Part shown: positions 12,776 through 14,545 of the stretch, piece after piece
Layout: every line of letters begins with the position of its first letter
Position numbering within the stretch: the first letter of the stretch is position 1
Origin: Pseudomonadota bacterium
GTDB lineage: Bacteria; Pseudomonadota; Gammaproteobacteria; Steroidobacterales; Steroidobacteraceae
Direction of reading: 5' to 3'
DNA length: 14,545 bases
Assembly: GCA_003242685.1 (NCBI GenBank)
Contig: QGVD01000080.1
Coordinates: 1-14,545, forward strand
Program-made: the position numbers and the translations under genes
Notes under the pieces: generated by a model
Told to the model about the DNA's origin: nothing
Databases searched by the model: none
Seen by the model: only the letters and a program-made list of their open reading frames with translations

Positions 12776-14545
12776 CAGAACAGACTGTCGCTGGTGGACA
12801 CCTCTTCGGGTCGCGCGACCTCGCCCTCCTGCCCTCCGGCGGGCAGGTTATCCACCATGAACGTCTCCAGGACGGCGTACGGATTCTCGGCACTCGCGAG
12901 CGTGCCGGTATCCGGAGAAATGCGCAGCGTGATGAGCCCGGGCGGCATCGGGGGCCGCTCCTGCGGCACGCCCTTCAGCGCCTCGCGCATGAAATGCACC
13001 CAGAGCGGCAGCGCCGTGCGTCCACCTTCCTCGCCTTCGCCGAGCGAGCGCTCTTGGTCGAATCCGACCCACACCGTCGCGACGAGATTCGGCGTGTAGC
13101 CGTTGAACCAGGTGTCGCGCGCGTCGTTCGACGTGCCCGTCTTTCCGGCGATGTCGTTGCGGCCGAGCGCGAGCGCGCGGCGTCCTGTGCCGCGCCGGAT
13201 GACGTCCGCCATCATGTCCGTCATGAGCCACGCGTTCTGAGGGCTGATCACCCGCGGCGCGAGGCGCTCCGCCGGCAGGTAGCCGGGCCCGCCGCGCATC
13301 GTATCCGCAATGGTGAGCACGTCGGCGGAGCCTGCGGTGAGGATCATGTCGGAGATATCGAGCGGCTGCTCGCATTCCGGGCATGCGATTCGCGGCTCGG
13401 CGCGCCAGACGACGTTGCCTTCGGCGTCCTCGATGCGGTCGATGAAGTAAGGCTCGATGCGGAAGCCACCGTTGGCGAACGTGGAATAGGCGGCGGCGAG
13501 CTCGAGCGGCGTCGTCTGCAGCGTCCCGAGCGCGAGCGTGAGGTTCGCGGGCAGCGAACTCTTCTTGAAGCCGAAGCGGCTCGCGTAGTCGATCGCGTTC
13601 GAGATGCCGAGCGCACGCAGCAGGCGGATCGTCACGAGGTTGCGCGAGCGCACCAGTGCCTCGCGCAGGCGGGTGGGGCCGTAGAACGTGCGGCTGGAGT
13701 TCTCCGGCCGCCACGCGACTTCCATGCCGGCGTCGTCCTGGACGATGGGCGCATCGAGGATCACCGATGCAGGCGTGAAGCCGTGCTCGAGCGCCGCGGA
13801 ATAGATGAAGGGCTTGAACGCGGAGCCCGGCTGGCGCCGCGCCTGCGTCACGCGGTTGAACTTGTTCTGGAAGTAGTCGAACCCGCCGACGAGCGCCGCG
13901 ATCGCGCCGTCGTTCGGATCGAGTGCGACGAGCGCGCCCTGCGCCTCCGGAATCTGAGCGAGCTGTGCCGCGCCCTGCCCGTCGGTGACGACGTAGACGA
14001 CGTCTCCCGTCGAGACGATCTCGCCCGCGCTCTTCGGCTCCGGGCCCAGCGCCCCGTTGCGCAGCGCGGGGCGCGCCCACGAGAGACCGTCCCACTCGAT
14101 CTGCGCGAAGCCCGTCGACTTCACGTAGACGCGGACCGACTTGCCGCTCACCGACGAGACGACAGCCGGAACGAGATTGCCCACAGACGGGTACTCCGCG
14201 AGCAGGTCGTCGATCTCTTCGGGTGCGGCTCCTGCGTCGATGTCGAGTCGGGCCGCCGGACCGCGCCAGCCATGGCGCCGGTCATACTCGATGAGCCCGA
14301 GGCGCACCGCGCGATTGGCGGCCGTCTGCAGGCGCCCGTCGATGGTCGTGAACACCTTGTAGCCGGCCGACTCGGCTTCGGGGCCGAATCGCTGCCGGAT
14401 CTCGAGTCGCGCCATCTCCGCGACGTACGGCGCTTCCACCTCGTAGAGCGGGCCGGGCCCGCCCGCCTCGACGGGCTGGGCCGCCCCCGCCTGTGGGACC
14501 GCCGCGGCTGAGAACCGGACCTCCCCAATCGCCCGCACACGAAAG
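12775..14545 (-). CDS. mrcA: Penicillin-binding protein 1A, C-terminal part (5' end outside the window)
   Basis: PBP1A is a bifunctional inner-membrane peptidoglycan synthase. Only the last 589 residues are visible: the linker/OB-like region and the transpeptidase domain; the transmembrane anchor and glycosyltransferase domain lie beyond the right edge. All three transpeptidase motifs are intact: SAFK with the catalytic serine codon at 13822-13824 (QPGSAFKPF), SRN at 13639-13647 and KTGT with KTG at 13135-13143 (AGKTGTSND). The OB-like part starts near GYKVFTTIDGRLQTAANRAV. The frame stays open to the edge (residues F-R before the first GTG at 14538), so no start is assigned. A CPEC cysteine pair lies at 13372-13383. 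The gene is also called ponA in pseudomonads. Its stop overlaps the next gene's ATG. Confidence 0.96.
   Translation of the reverse strand, partial: FRVRAIGEVRFSAAAVPQAGAAQPVEAGGPGPLYEVEAPYVAEMARLEIRQRFGPEAESAGYKVFTTIDGRLQTAANRAVRLGLIEYDRRHGWRGPAARLDIDAGAAPEEIDDLLAEYPSVGNLVPAVVSSVSGKSVRVYVKSTGFAQIEWDGLSWARPALRNGALGPEPKSAGEIVSTGDVVYVVTDGQGAAQLAQIPEAQGALVALDPNDGAIAALVGGFDYFQNKFNRVTQARRQPGSAFKPFIYSAALEHGFTPASVILDAPIVQDDAGMEVAWRPENSSRTFYGPTRLREALVRSRNLVTIRLLRALGISNAIDYASRFGFKKSSLPANLTLALGTLQTTPLELAAAYSTFANGGFRIEPYFIDRIEDAEGNVVWRAEPRIACPECEQPLDISDMILTAGSADVLTIADTMRGGPGYLPAERLAPRVISPQNAWLMTDMMADVIRRGTGRRALALGRNDIAGKTGTSNDARDTWFNGYTPNLVATVWVGFDQERSLGEGEEGGRTALPLWVHFMREALKGVPQERPPMPPGLITLRISPDTGTLASAENPYAVLETFMVDNLPAGGQEGEVARPEEVSTSDSLF

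Noticed and set aside
1..14545. CRISPR arrays, prophage, transposase, toxin-antitoxin or defence genes
   Set aside because: I looked on both strands and found no spaced direct repeats, no integrase or transposase motifs and no defence-type proteins; the window is core chromosome.

Overview
The window is GC-rich, densely coded chromosomal DNA with no phage, plasmid, IS, CRISPR, tRNA or rRNA signature. The proteins (RNase PH, RdgB, HemW, zinc-type ribosomal protein L31, type I hexameric citrate synthase, PBP1A) and the closeness of rph, rdgB, hemW, rpmE and ponA point to a gammaproteobacterium, perhaps near the Xanthomonadales/Nevskiales/Steroidobacter side. That placement is inference from gene content and composition, not a phylogeny.

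Layout. (1) Bases 1-4037, plus strand: the 3' end of rph, rdgB (overlapping rph by 4 bases), an exported DUF885 metallopeptidase-like protein, and hemW. This is a tight run of RNA processing, nucleotide-pool cleaning, a secreted enzyme and a heme chaperone. (2) Bases 4038-4410: a non-coding gap of about 370 bases that is visibly poorer in GC. It holds two perfect DnaA boxes in inverted orientation, a third consensus-type box further upstream, and then a sigma70-like promoter for rpmE. (3) rpmE with a GNRA-loop terminator, then an M48-family lipoprotein protease. (4) Minus-strand pair 8342-6399: two adjacent ferritin-like (diiron/rubrerythrin-type) proteins of unknown function, divergent from gltA and convergent with the M48 gene. 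(5) Plus strand 8607-12016: gltA, an APC-superfamily amino acid permease, and a SAM-methyltransferase-fold protein that carries an apparent signal peptide and overlaps the permease gene by 56 bases. (6) Minus strand from the right edge: a 5'-truncated ponA/mrcA (PBP1A), followed after a TGATG stop/start overlap by an unrecognised 215-residue protein with a weak nucleotidyltransferase-like motif.

Both convergent gene junctions (6335-6398 and 12017-12127) carry a strong hairpin with the same CCCTCTCCCC / GGGGAGAG core, which suggests a dispersed palindromic element used as a two-way terminator. Most of the window is ordinary core genome. The points worth a second look are the DnaA-box cluster before rpmE, the ferritin-like gene pair, the apparently exported methyltransferase, and the unknown gene coupled to ponA.
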